64,000 nucleotides of DNA from Streptomyces sp. NBC_00704 (GTDB lineage Bacteria; Actinomycetota; Actinomycetes; Streptomycetales; Streptomycetaceae): assembly GCF_036226605.1 (NCBI RefSeq), contig NZ_CP109000.1, forward strand, positions 6,196,501-6,260,500, written 5' to 3'. Below, in pieces: positions 8,878 through 16,998 of this stretch; positions within the stretch are counted from its first letter, which is position 1, and every line of letters starts with the position of its first letter. Position numbers and translations under genes: made by a program. Below the pieces are notes generated by a model. The model did no database searches, was not told the origin of the DNA, and saw nothing but the letters and a program-made list of their open reading frames with translations.

Positions 8878-8961
8878 ATGCGCACCATGTTCACCCTCTG
8901 CCTGACCGTCGTCCTGGGAGGCCTGGCCTACTTCATCGCGGTGGGACTGATGCAGCGATGA
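8878..8961 (+). CDS. 27-residue single-span membrane peptide
   Basis: ATG 8878 is preceded by AAAGGGAG (8862-8869) and the frame reads MRTMFTLCLTVVLGGLAYFI followed by AVGLMQR and a stop: one transmembrane helix with short polar ends. Its TGA overlaps the ATG of the DUF6766 gene (ATGA), so it is translationally coupled. The good ribosome site, the coupling and the clean hydrophobic composition support a real gene despite its size. Function unknown; a small regulator or partner of the neighbouring membrane protein is possible. Confidence 0.6.
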   Translation: MRTMFTLCLTVVLGGLAYFIAVGLMQR

Positions 8962-9704
8962 CCGCCCCCACGTCGCCGCCCCCGTCCGGCCCCTCGGAGC
9001 AGAACAAGGCCGACACCGTGGGAAGCCGCATGCGCCGCTTCGTCCGGGACAACGGCATGACTCTGAGCTTCGGATGCGCGTTCCTGCTCGCACTCGCCGG
9101 GCAGGCGATCGCGGGCTGGACGGAGTTCGACAACCAGCTCGCCACCGACGGCCTCGCGCAGATCGGCTTCCTCGACTACCTGACGTCCTCGGACTTCGCC
9201 GTGGACGTGACGGAGAACTGGCAGTCGGAGTACCTGCAGTTCTTCCTGTACATCTTCGCCACCGTCTGGCTGCTCCAACGCGGCTCACCGGAGTCCAAGG
9301 AGATGCACAAGGCCGGTCCGGAATCGGACGAGGACCAGCGCGTCGGCGAGCACGCGGGCCCGGACTCCCCGCGCTGGGCGAAGAGCGGCGGAGTGCGTCA
9401 GGCGGTGTTCTCCCGGTCCCTCGGCCTGGTGATGGGCGCGCTGTTCCTCCTGTCCTGGCTGGCTCAGTCCGTCGCGGGCGTCGCCGCCTACAACGAGCAG
9501 CAGCTGAGGCAGCTGCAAGCCCCGGTCAGCTGGACGCAGTACATCGCCTCCGCCGACTTCTGGAGCCGCAGCCTTCAGAACTGGCAGTCCGAGCTGCTGG
9601 CCGTCGCGTCCATGGCCATCCTCTCCGTGTACCTGCGCCAGCGTGGCTCCCCGGAGTCGAAACCCGTCGGCGCCCCCCACACCTCCACCGGCGTCGAAGG
9701 ATGA
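8958..9704 (+). CDS. DUF6766-type membrane protein
   Basis: A 248-residue protein of unknown function. After a polar Pro/Ser-rich head, the family-type RFVRDNGMTLSFGCAFLLALA marks the first membrane helix. Four helices are predictable by eye (about 37-57, 92-107, 152-172 and 213-227). The two halves are internally similar: each has a membrane helix followed by a Q.W/E loop, an ENWQSEYLQF or QNWQSELLAV segment and a LRQRGSPESK or LLQRGSPESK end, indicating an ancient internal duplication. The start is ATG 8958, overlapping the stop of the small peptide. No enzymatic residues are evident. Confidence 0.8.
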   Translation: MTAPTSPPPSGPSEQNKADTVGSRMRRFVRDNGMTLSFGCAFLLALAGQAIAGWTEFDNQLATDGLAQIGFLDYLTSSDFAVDVTENWQSEYLQFFLYIFATVWLLQRGSPESKEMHKAGPESDEDQRVGEHAGPDSPRWAKSGGVRQAVFSRSLGLVMGALFLLSWLAQSVAGVAAYNEQQLRQLQAPVSWTQYIASADFWSRSLQNWQSELLAVASMAILSVYLRQRGSPESKPVGAPHTSTGVEG

Positions 9705-9789
9705 GCGGAAGTGGCGCCCGGCTCGACCGCTGACCCACGGCGTCGGCCTTTGCGGCCACGGGCCTTGCGGCTCAGGTCCGTGTACCGGC

Positions 9790-9900
9790 TCACTTGTTCT
9801 GTTCGGTGCTGTCGTGCTTGCCGGCGCCGGGGCGGTCGTCGCGGTGGCGGCTGCCGGGGAGCTTTTCCTGGACCTTGGCCTTGAGCCCCTGTTTCACCAT
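9790..9900 (-). CDS. 36-residue basic hypothetical protein
   Basis: From ATG 9900 the minus strand encodes MVKQGLKAKVQEKLPGSRHR followed by DDRPGAGKHDSTEQNK and a stop. The composition (lysine- and charge-rich, amphipathic first half) resembles short conserved Streptomyces proteins, and codon third positions are G/C. There is no strong ribosome site, and the frame is open upstream, so the start could lie further out. Function unknown; listed with modest confidence. Confidence 0.4.
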   Translation of the reverse strand: MVKQGLKAKVQEKLPGSRHRDDRPGAGKHDSTEQNK

Positions 9901-10041
9901 GGAGCCGGGACGAAACGTCGCTCCCACGTAGTCCGCCCGGTCGCCCGAGCGTCGGCCCGGGGCCTTCTTGGTCCGGTGGCTTCCTGGTCCGGTCGGGTGG
10001 CCCGGCGGAGTCGTCCGCCCGCGGCGGGGTACGGCTGTGTC

Positions 10042-10653
10042 ATGAAGGCACTGGTGATCAACTGCACGCTCAAGAAGTCCCCCGAGCCGTCCAACACCGC
10101 CGCACTGGCCCAGGTCGTCGGCGACTGGCTGGCGGAGAACGCGGGCGTCGAGGTCGAGTACGTCCGGGCCGTGGATCTCGACATCCACCCCGGCGTGGTC
10201 AGCGAAGCCGTCGCCGCCGGTGACGACTGGCCCGCGGTGCACGCCGCGCTGCTGCGGGCGCAGATCCTCGTCATCGCGTCCCCGACCTGGCTCGGCCGCC
10301 CGTCCTCGGTCGCCCAGCGGGTGCTGGAACGCATGGACGCCATGCTCTCCGAGACGGACGACGAGGACCGCCCCGTCGCCTACAACCGCGTCGCGGGAGT
10401 CGTCGTCACCGGGAACGAGGACGGGGCCCACCACGTGATCAGCGAGATCAACGGCGCCCTGTGCGACATCGGCTACACCGTGCCCGGCCAGTCGTGGACC
10501 TACTGGCACCTGGGCCCCGGGCCGGGTCCGGACTACCTCGACGACCGACGCGGTCACGACTGGGCGCACAAGACCGGCCGCGCGATGGCCGCCAATCTGC
10601 ACGGCACCGCGCGTGCGCTGGCCGCGAGCCCGCTGGGCGCTCCGCCTCAGTGA
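10042..10653 (+). CDS. flavodoxin-like NAD(P)H-dependent FMN reductase family protein
   Basis: A 203-residue flavodoxin-fold protein. It begins MKALVINCTLKKSPEPSNTA, the first beta strand and the phosphate-binding loop for FMN, and continues with VIASPTWLGRPSSVAQRVLE, the second flavin-contacting loop of NAD(P)H:quinone or FMN reductases (the PTYWG.PS. motif in related proteins). VVVTGNEDGAHHVISEI and the WTYWHLGPGPGPDY segment complete the family pattern. The start ATG 10042 was chosen because the open frame upstream is Arg/Pro-rich and unrelated. It stands alone between oppositely oriented genes; substrate unknown. Confidence 0.88.
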   Translation: MKALVINCTLKKSPEPSNTAALAQVVGDWLAENAGVEVEYVRAVDLDIHPGVVSEAVAAGDDWPAVHAALLRAQILVIASPTWLGRPSSVAQRVLERMDAMLSETDDEDRPVAYNRVAGVVVTGNEDGAHHVISEINGALCDIGYTVPGQSWTYWHLGPGPGPDYLDDRRGHDWAHKTGRAMAANLHGTARALAASPLGAPPQ

Positions 10654-10803
10654 GCCGTGCCCGGTGGCGCGGGAAGACCCGCGCGGGAAGACAGGGCCGT
10701 CCACCGTCGCGGGCGGCATGCGCAGTGACTTCCGGCGCCTCGCCCGCGAGGAGCCCTGCCGTCCTTGACCAGACGACAGGGCTCACGCTTTCGCGTACGG
10801 CCG

Positions 10804-11001
10804 TCAGGCCTCCCCGACGAACCCGGCCCACGCCTCACGCGACACACGGACGACGGGTCCGGCGACGGCCTTGGAGTCACGGATGTGCACGGTTCCCCTG
10901 TCGGCCGCGACCTCGATGCACTGTCCGCCTTCGGTTCCGCTGTAGCTGCTCTTGAACCAGGTGAGGTCGGAGGCGGAGGTTGAGGACTCAGCGTTGCTCA
11001 T
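10804..11001 (-). CDS. DUF397-domain protein
   Basis: A 65-residue protein with the DUF397 pattern LTWFKSSYSGTEGGQCIEVA, VHIRDSK and a C-terminal WAGFV. DUF397 proteins occur in Streptomyces almost always beside an XRE-type regulator with a DUF5753 domain, and in the characterised WhiJ/BldB-like sets they control development and antibiotic production. Here ATG 11001 overlaps the stop of the regulator (ATGA), so the two are one coupled unit. The DUF397 protein is thought to modulate its partner regulator; a toxin-antitoxin-like relation has been proposed for the family. Confidence 0.92.
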   Translation of the reverse strand: MSNAESSTSASDLTWFKSSYSGTEGGQCIEVAADRGTVHIRDSKAVAGPVVRVSREAWAGFVGEA

Positions 11002-11867
11002 AGCGATCCCAACAACCCTTCGATCGACTTCAGTGACTCTCGCGGAGTGAGAGCCTGCGATCGGATGATCCCATAGCGGGCGGCGGCGAGAACCGTCTGC
11101 TCCGAGTCGGTCTCGAGGGTGCTGGTCGCATAACCCTCCGAGTACGCGAACCTCTTGCCGTCTTTGTGTGTGAGGACCGTGAACGGTCCATTCACCCCCG
11201 CGTTGTCCTCGCACTCGACCGGCATGACCTGAATCTCCACGTTCCGCTTGTCGCCGGCCAGCAGAAGGTGTTCCAACTGCCCGCGTAGGACGTCCTTGCC
11301 GCCGTAGCGGTGCCGCAACACCGCCTCGTCGATGACGAAGCTCAGCAGTGGTGCGGGCCGACGGTCGAAGATGTCCTGCCGGGCCAGCCGGGCGGTCACC
11401 CGTTGCTCGATCGTCTCCTGATCAAGGGGAGGACATCGCATGGCGAGCAGGGCCCTCATGTACTCCTCGGTCTGGAGCAGGCCGTTGACGACATGGGTGT
11501 CGTACATGAGCAGCTCCAGAGCCCCCTTCTCAAGCGTCGCCATCCCCTGGAAGAACACCGGATACTGCGCCCGCTCCACCTGCTCCTTCCACACCGTCAG
11601 CAGTCCGCCCGCGTCCAGAACCTCGTCCGCCCGCTCGATGGTTCGGGGCGCCGGGATGCGTCGTCCCTGCTCGTACGACGCGACCGTGGACGCCGAGTAT
11701 CCGATGCGCCGTCCGAACTCCTCGCGCTCCAGGCCCGCCCGCATCCGCAGCGTCTTCAGCGTGTGCCCGAACGCGACGACCACGGCCTGGCCGGACGTGT
11801 CCGCCGTCGCCTGCCCCGAGTCGTCCGCCACCACGGTCTCGGCCCTTTCGTCCGTGCCCTCGGTCAT
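10998..11867 (-). CDS. XRE-family regulator with C-terminal DUF5753 domain
   Basis: A 289-residue regulator. An XRE helix-turn-helix occupies about residues 28-85: FGHTLKTLRMRAGLEREEFG then RRIGYSASTVASYEQGRRIP. From about residue 100, the DUF5753 domain reads YDTHVVNGLLQTEEYMRALL, RLARQDIFDRRPAPLLSFV, VLRHRYGGKDVLRGQLEHLL and a C-terminal FAYSEGYATSTLE. I prefer ATG 11867 (GGGAGGC about nine bases upstream) to the GTG at 11873, which is too close to that ribosome site. It forms the standard pair with the DUF397 gene and is divergent from the HATPase gene at 12013; that trio is a recurrent Streptomyces arrangement. Confidence 0.92.
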   Translation of the reverse strand: MTEGTDERAETVVADDSGQATADTSGQAVVVAFGHTLKTLRMRAGLEREEFGRRIGYSASTVASYEQGRRIPAPRTIERADEVLDAGGLLTVWKEQVERAQYPVFFQGMATLEKGALELLMYDTHVVNGLLQTEEYMRALLAMRCPPLDQETIEQRVTARLARQDIFDRRPAPLLSFVIDEAVLRHRYGGKDVLRGQLEHLLLAGDKRNVEIQVMPVECEDNAGVNGPFTVLTHKDGKRFAYSEGYATSTLETDSEQTVLAAARYGIIRSQALTPRESLKSIEGLLGSL

Positions 11868-12012
11868 CGCCACCGCCTCCCTGGCCCAACGCCGTCACGG
11901 CCGCCTCCGTCACGCCGCCCGGCTCGTACCCGTACCGCCTCCACGCGTACAACGTTCCGCGTCGGTGTGTCACCACTGGTCACGCTACGCGACCGGGGAC
12001 ACCGTTGGCGGC

Positions 12013-12501
12013 ATGACGAGCCAACTCCCCAGCCTCATCAGCACCTCGCAACCCGTGGGACCCGGCGGTGACTTGAGCCGCACCTTCGACATGTGCTTCA
12101 CCTCCACCCCGCGGGGCGCCCGCCTCGCCCGCCGACTGGCCGCGCACCGGCTGGACGCCTGGGGCGTCCCCTACGGCACCGGCCCGCACGAATCGATCGC
12201 GCTGGTGGTCGGCGAGCTGACCGCCAACGCCGTACGGCACGGCCACGTCCCGAGCCGGGACTTCCACCTGCTCCTGCGCGTGAGCGAACCCGCCCGCACG
12301 GTCAGGATCGAGGTCACCGACACCCGTACCGAACGCACGCCGCCCGAACCGGCGATGCTGCCCGCTCCCGGCTCGCAGGACACCGGCGGCCGGGGGCTGC
12401 TCCTGGTCGCGGCGCTCGCCACCCGCTGGGGCTGGCACCTCAGGCCCACAGGTCCGGGCAAGACCGTCTGGGCGGAGTGCGTGTTCGCGACTCCCGCGTG
12501 A
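12013..12501 (+). CDS. ATP-binding anti-sigma/RsbW-like serine kinase (HATPase_c)
   Basis: A 162-residue protein with one GHKL ATPase domain. The N box reads VVGELTANAVRHG (residues about 68-80), and the G1/G2 region is GGRGLLLVAALATRWGW. No sigma-factor or receiver domain is attached. Such orphan HATPase proteins are frequent in Streptomyces beside XRE/DUF397 pairs and resemble RsbW/SpoIIAB kinases that phosphorylate anti-anti-sigma factors; no target is encoded nearby. The start is ATG 12013. It is divergent from the XRE gene, with about 145 bases between starts. Confidence 0.88.
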   Translation: MTSQLPSLISTSQPVGPGGDLSRTFDMCFTSTPRGARLARRLAAHRLDAWGVPYGTGPHESIALVVGELTANAVRHGHVPSRDFHLLLRVSEPARTVRIEVTDTRTERTPPEPAMLPAPGSQDTGGRGLLLVAALATRWGWHLRPTGPGKTVWAECVFATPA

Positions 12502-12536
12502 GCCCGTGACCGGGGTGGAAGAGAGTGGTGCCCGCC

Positions 12537-15368
12537 TCAGTCGGTGGCGAGCAGATGGGCGGGGGCGATGCGGGACAGCCGCCGGATCGGCACCGCCAGG
12601 GCCGCCACCACCAGGGCGGTCGCCGCGAGCGTGGCCAGCAGTGCGGCGCCGGCGACCGGGAACAGGTGTCCGTGCAGCACGCCCCGGCCGAGGGCCAGCA
12701 CCCCGGCCAGGCCGGCCACCGCTCCGGACAGGCCGCCCAGCAGAGCCAGGCCGATTCCCTCGTAGAGGGTCAGCCTGGCCAGCTCGCGATCGGTCCAGCC
12801 CGTCGCGCGCAGCACCGCGAGATCGGCGGCGCGTTCGCGCTGCGAGAGGACCAGGACGTCGATGGCGCCGGCGGCGCCCAGCAGCAGGGACAGGGCGACG
12901 CTGAAGTAGTCCGCCTCGCGCGCCTGCGCCACCACGGCACTGCCGAGCAGCGACCCGGCCACCTCGCCCCGGAAGGCCAGTGTCAGGGCGAGCAGCACCG
13001 TGAAGGCGGCCACCCCCAGCGCCAGCCCGGCCGCGCCCAGCAGCGTGCGGCCCCGTACCCGCAGCAGGTTGAGCACGGCCAGTCCGGCCACCGAACGCAC
13101 CGGGTGCGTGCGGCGGACCGCCGTCGCCGGGGGCCGGACGGCTTCCATCGGGCCCAGCCGGGTGGCGAGCCAGGCGGGGATCAGGCCCGCCGCGGTGGCC
13201 AGGAGGAGCGCCACCGGGAGGACGAGGAGTGACTTGGCGCCGGCTTCGGGCTGACCCAGCATGCGGCCCAGCACGTACGCGAGCACCGTGCCCACGGCTC
13301 CTGCGGCGAGGCCGATCAGCGCCAGTTCGGCGAGGACCAGGCGGAGCACTTCGCCGCCGCTCCAGCCGAGGCAGCGCAGCGTGCCGATCTCGGTGCGACG
13401 TGAGCGCACCGAGGCCAGCGCGGCCTGGCCGAGGAAGAGCGCGCACACGACGAGGACCAGGACGAAGAGCACCGCGCTCTTGGTGTCCACCGCCCGGAGG
13501 ATGCGCAGTGCCACGCCCTTGGCGACCCAACGCTCAGTCACCTGTGCCGAGTCGCCCAGGGCCACCGTCTGCGGCGCGGGCGAGCTGCCGACGGTGACGT
13601 CGACCTGGAGCCGGGGGTAGGTGGCCCGGATCTTCCCGGCCACCGCGTTCACCCGCGCCCGGGAGGCCGTGTCGACGCCGGTCACTCCTGCCACCCGGAT
13701 CCTGATCGCGCTGACCGGCGCCTTGTCCTGGAGGCTCGGGATCCGACGGCTCTTGGTGAGCGCGGTGATGGAGTCCATCGTCGTCAGCATGGTGGGCGGC
13801 GGGCTGACGTAGCCGCCGAGGTTGCGGTCGGGCTGGAGGGGCTTGCCGTGGAGCTTCGCTCGGGTCGCGCTGTCCGCACCGGTGACCTGCGGCGTCTGGT
13901 AGGTCTCCAGGGGGGTGTCGGACAGGGGTGAGAAGCCGGGCAGTCTGCCGGTGTCGTAGCGGCCGACCAGGTGGACGAAGGGATTGGGCAGGCGTCCGGA
14001 GTCGACGCCGTCGCACGTGCCCAGTCCGATGCAGTTCGTGGCGGCGTGACTGGTCACCTTCCGGTACTGGGTGCCCTGGTGGTTCTCCTCGGGGACGTTG
14101 GGGAACGGCTGCCGGTTGGAGTTGGTGATCCACAGGCCGGGCTTCTGCGGGGGCTGCGACTGCGCGGCGAGGCCGCCGTCGGGCGTCCGGAGGTAGGTGA
14201 CCGGGCCGACCGTCCAGTAGCTGCCGGTGTCGAACGAGTCCTCGGTCAGTGCCTTCCGGTAGCCCTTGCTCAGGTCGACGCGGGTTCTGCCCACCGTGGT
14301 GCCGGGCAGGTTCCGGACGAAGCCGGCGGCTGCCGGGTTGCCCAGTTTCGACGGCAGCCCGGCCGGGTCGCCGACGTCGAGCCGCTCGACGGTGGCGTCG
14401 AGAATGCCGGTGGTCAGGGGGGTGTCGCTGAGCAGCCCCGGGATGTAGCGGTCGTGGCTTCCGTGGACGCTCTTGGCGCCCGACACCCTCCACGGCTTGT
14501 CCCGCTCGGTGAGCATCCGGCCCGAGGCGATGGTGTCGCCCAGGCCCACCAGCCGGTCCTCGGCCACCGGGTCGACGGCGGCCAGCAGCACGGGGTAGCT
14601 GACCGGAACGTCGATGGTGGCCTTGTCCTGGCCGGACTGGCAGTTCATGTGCGAACTCAGGTCCGGGTCGAACGGCGACCGGTCCCTGAGGTCCTCGGCG
14701 ATGATGTTCGGCTTCAGCGGCAGATCCAGGTTGAACTGGGTCTGCTCGGTCTTGTCCCGGTTGAAGTAGAAGCAGACGTCGTACTTCCCCTTGATGCGGT
14801 ACCGCCGGGTGCTCTTGTCGGCCGCACCCGCCTCCAGGGTGTCGGACTCGAAGAGGCCGTCCGACTCCGAGGCCGACGTCAGGGGGGAGCGGGTGAGGTA
14901 GACGTACTCGTCCGAGGTGCGGTAACTGCCCAGTCCGGAGGTGAGCGTGGGGCGGATGCGCAGGATCTGCCGGGACGCCTCGCCGTCCAGGAAGCGGGAC
15001 ACGTCCACGGTGACGGTGCTCGCCACCATGAGATAGCCGATGTTGGCGACCGGTGCGGCCACGTCGATCCCGGCCATGCCGCGGATGCGCCGGTACTGGT
15101 CGACGGTGATGCCGCCGAACGTGCCGGACAGGAAGTTCGGCGTGACCAGACCGCTGCGCCGCTCCACGTCCGTCTGCGCGTCGGGCGGGCGCACCAGGAC
15201 GTCGTACGCGGAGCGTGCGTTCTTCCGTACCGTGCCCACGGTGGTCGCCTGGCTCGTGCTCACGGTCGCGGTCAGCAGGGTGAAGCTGGTCGCCGCCACC
15301 AGGATGCCGGCGGCCAGGGCCAGCGCGCGCCCGCGCCGCCGCCGTAGCTGGTCGAGGATCATCGCCAT
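12537..15368 (-). CDS. MacB/FtsX-type ABC transporter permease with large extracytoplasmic domain
   Basis: A 943-residue membrane protein. One helix near the N-terminus (residues about 14-38) precedes an extracytoplasmic region of more than 500 residues. Three helices of an FtsX domain follow (from LFVLVLVVCALFLGQAALAS through RSRRTEIGTLRCLGWSGGEV), and a second FtsX-like unit starts near AVLNLLRVRGRTLLG and ends VPIRRLSRIAPAHLLATD. Ten-helix permeases of this kind with one ATPase form type VII (MacB-like) machines that move substrates or transmit force outside the membrane rather than importing. The start ATG 15368 overlaps the ATPase stop (ATGA). The open frame continues upstream through the ATPase gene, but only this start gives a membrane protein. 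Substrate unknown. Confidence 0.88.
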   Translation of the reverse strand: MAMILDQLRRRRGRALALAAGILVAATSFTLLTATVSTSQATTVGTVRKNARSAYDVLVRPPDAQTDVERRSGLVTPNFLSGTFGGITVDQYRRIRGMAGIDVAAPVANIGYLMVASTVTVDVSRFLDGEASRQILRIRPTLTSGLGSYRTSDEYVYLTRSPLTSASESDGLFESDTLEAGAADKSTRRYRIKGKYDVCFYFNRDKTEQTQFNLDLPLKPNIIAEDLRDRSPFDPDLSSHMNCQSGQDKATIDVPVSYPVLLAAVDPVAEDRLVGLGDTIASGRMLTERDKPWRVSGAKSVHGSHDRYIPGLLSDTPLTTGILDATVERLDVGDPAGLPSKLGNPAAAGFVRNLPGTTVGRTRVDLSKGYRKALTEDSFDTGSYWTVGPVTYLRTPDGGLAAQSQPPQKPGLWITNSNRQPFPNVPEENHQGTQYRKVTSHAATNCIGLGTCDGVDSGRLPNPFVHLVGRYDTGRLPGFSPLSDTPLETYQTPQVTGADSATRAKLHGKPLQPDRNLGGYVSPPPTMLTTMDSITALTKSRRIPSLQDKAPVSAIRIRVAGVTGVDTASRARVNAVAGKIRATYPRLQVDVTVGSSPAPQTVALGDSAQVTERWVAKGVALRILRAVDTKSAVLFVLVLVVCALFLGQAALASVRSRRTEIGTLRCLGWSGGEVLRLVLAELALIGLAAGAVGTVLAYVLGRMLGQPEAGAKSLLVLPVALLLATAAGLIPAWLATRLGPMEAVRPPATAVRRTHPVRSVAGLAVLNLLRVRGRTLLGAAGLALGVAAFTVLLALTLAFRGEVAGSLLGSAVVAQAREADYFSVALSLLLGAAGAIDVLVLSQRERAADLAVLRATGWTDRELARLTLYEGIGLALLGGLSGAVAGLAGVLALGRGVLHGHLFPVAGAALLATLAATALVVAALAVPIRRLSRIAPAHLLATD

Positions 15369-16072
15369 CACGGGCGCAGGCCCCCCAGCCGGTGCAGCAC
15401 GTCGCCGGAGGGTGTGATCCGCTGGTCCGAGGTGATCCTGCCGTCCTGGAGCCGCACCACCCGGTCGCCGCCGGCGGCGACCTCCGCGTCGTGCGTGGCG
15501 ATCAGCATCGTCATCCCGTAGCGCTCGCGCAGCGACATCAGCAGGTCGATGATCTCCCGCCCGATGACGCTGTCCAGGTTGCCCGTGGGCTCGTCGGCCA
15601 GTAACAGTCCCGGCCGGTTGATCAACGCCCGTGCCACGGCGACGCGTTGCTGCTGGCCGCCCGACAACTGCGAGGGCAGGGCGTCGGCCCGCTGGTTCAG
15701 GCCGACGGCCTCGAGCAGCTCCATGCCGCGCGCACGCCGGTCGAAGTCCACTCTGCGCGGCAGGACGGGGGCGAGCACGTTGTCCAGCGCGGTCAGCGCG
15801 GGCAGCAGGTGGAAGCGCTGGAAGACGAAGCCGACACGCCGCCGGTGACGGTCCAGATCCCGGGGTATCAGTCGTGCGCCGTCGATCTCGACGTGCCCCT
15901 CGTCGGGCTGGTCCATGCCGCCCGTCACGTGCAGGACGGTGGACTTGCCGGCGCCGGACGGCCCGGTCAGCATCACCACCTCGCCGGCCGCGACCTCCAG
16001 GTCGATCTCGTCCAGGGCGGTCAGGCCGGGATACCGGCGGCTCACCCCGCGCAACGCCACGCTCACAGCCAT
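15368..16072 (-). CDS. ABC transporter ATP-binding protein (LolD/MacB type)
   Basis: A 234-residue ATPase with every motif intact: Walker [11 protein letters not shown]-loop [17 protein letters not shown], signature [15 protein letters not shown], Walker [13 protein letters not shown] and switch THD. The [10 protein letters not shown] form is characteristic of LolD/MacB/FtsE-type ATPases that work with FtsX-fold permeases, as encoded immediately downstream with an ATGA overlap. ATG 16072 was chosen because it follows GCGAGGTTG and starts the conserved [20 protein letters not shown]; a longer frame from 16132 would cross the palindrome. It is divergent from the PadR gene. Confidence 0.93.
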   Translation of the reverse strand: MAVSVALRGVSRRYPGLTALDEIDLEVAAGEVVMLTGPSGAGKSTVLHVTGGMDQPDEGHVEIDGARLIPRDLDRHRRRVGFVFQRFHLLPALTALDNVLAPVLPRRVDFDRRARGMELLEAVGLNQRADALPSQLSGGQQQRVAVARALINRPGLLLADEPTGNLDSVIGREIIDLLMSLRERYGMTMLIATHDAEVAAGGDRVVRLQDGRITSDQRITPSGDVLHRLGGLRP

Positions 16073-16121
16073 GGATGCAACCTCGCCCTCGTACCGCGCG
16101 GCACCTGCGCCGCCGCCCCTG

Positions 16122-16155
16122 CATTGCGACAATTCAGGGGTATGTTGTCACAATG
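16122..16155. promoter_or_regulatory. palindromic PadR operator
   Basis: CATTGCGACAA (16122-16132) and TTGTCACAATG (16145-16155) form an 11-base inverted repeat with one mismatch and a 12-base spacer, directly between the ABC transporter and the PadR gene, 14 bases upstream of the PadR start. Symmetry and position match operators of PadR-type repressors that control a divergent ABC exporter. Confidence 0.65.
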
Positions 16156-16169
16156 TAGAAGGGATATGT

Positions 16170-16775
16170 ATGCCGCTCCATCACGCCGTGCTCGCGCTGC
16201 TGACCCGGCGACCGAATCACGGATACGAACTCAAGGCCCGGTTCGAGGAGGCCGTCGGCCCGCAGTGGGGCGGCCTGAACATCGGTCACCTCTACCAGAT
16301 CCTCGAACGGCTGGTCCGTGACGGCTATGTCTCGCGCTCGCAGGTCACACAGACCGACCGGCCCGACAAGAACCTCTACACGCTCACCGAGGCGGGCGAG
16401 GCCGAGCTGCGCTCCTGGGCGACCACCGCCTGGGTGCGCGTCGGCGGCTTCCGCGACGAGCTGTTCCTGAAGCTCCTCGGCGCTGTCGCGCTGGGCCCGC
16501 AGGCCCTGGACACGCTGATCGAGGCGCAGCGGCAGACATATATGTCCGAGCTCGCGGGCCTGGGCCGGCAGCGCCGCGCTCACGCCGACGAGCCGCTGGT
16601 AGCCGTCCTGATCGACGCCGCCATCGCGCACACCAAGGCCGACCTCGGACTGCTGGACAGCGCCGCACAGCACCTGGGCCCCCTCGCCACGGCACAGGGC
16701 GCGCAGGCGGCGGAGCACTCACCCCCACAGGTGCGGACCGACTCCGACGAGGCTCCGAGGGGCAGGACGGGATGA
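16170..16775 (+). CDS. PadR-family transcriptional regulator
   Basis: A 201-residue regulator. The winged-helix domain (residues 1-85) reads MPLHHAVLALLTRRPNHGYE, LKARFEEAVG, NIGHLYQILERLVRDGYVS and NLYTLTEAGEAELRSW, the PadR signature. The C-terminal helical part (about 90-180) mediates dimerisation in the family. ATG 16170 follows AGAAGGGA. It is divergent from the MacB-like ABC operon and flanked by a palindrome (16122-16155), the classic arrangement of a PadR repressor that senses a drug or peptide and controls its exporter, as LmrR does. The inducer is not predictable. Confidence 0.92.
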   Translation: MPLHHAVLALLTRRPNHGYELKARFEEAVGPQWGGLNIGHLYQILERLVRDGYVSRSQVTQTDRPDKNLYTLTEAGEAELRSWATTAWVRVGGFRDELFLKLLGAVALGPQALDTLIEAQRQTYMSELAGLGRQRRAHADEPLVAVLIDAAIAHTKADLGLLDSAAQHLGPLATAQGAQAAEHSPPQVRTDSDEAPRGRTG

Positions 16776-16998
16776 GAGGGGCCGTACTTCAGGAAGGCGA
16801 ACGGCAGGGGCGACTGCCTGACAGGGTCACGCGCACCTACTGGTAGGCGCCCCGCCACCCTCCGAGGGGCTGTGCTCTCCCGTCACTCCGGGGGGCTGCG
16901 CCCTCCCGTCGGTTCGAGGGCTGGAACGCCACTGGTCTACCGCCCATTCCGGGCAGCGGTCCGGGGCCGCCGCGGACCCCGCGCGTCCGCCCGGACGC

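Noticed and set aside
15369-16124. Extension of the permease frame upstream through the whole ATPase gene, giving one 1195-residue protein
   Set aside because: The upstream part is an out-of-frame reading of the ABC ATPase and has no membrane or motif content. ATG 15368 with an ATGA overlap explains the data.
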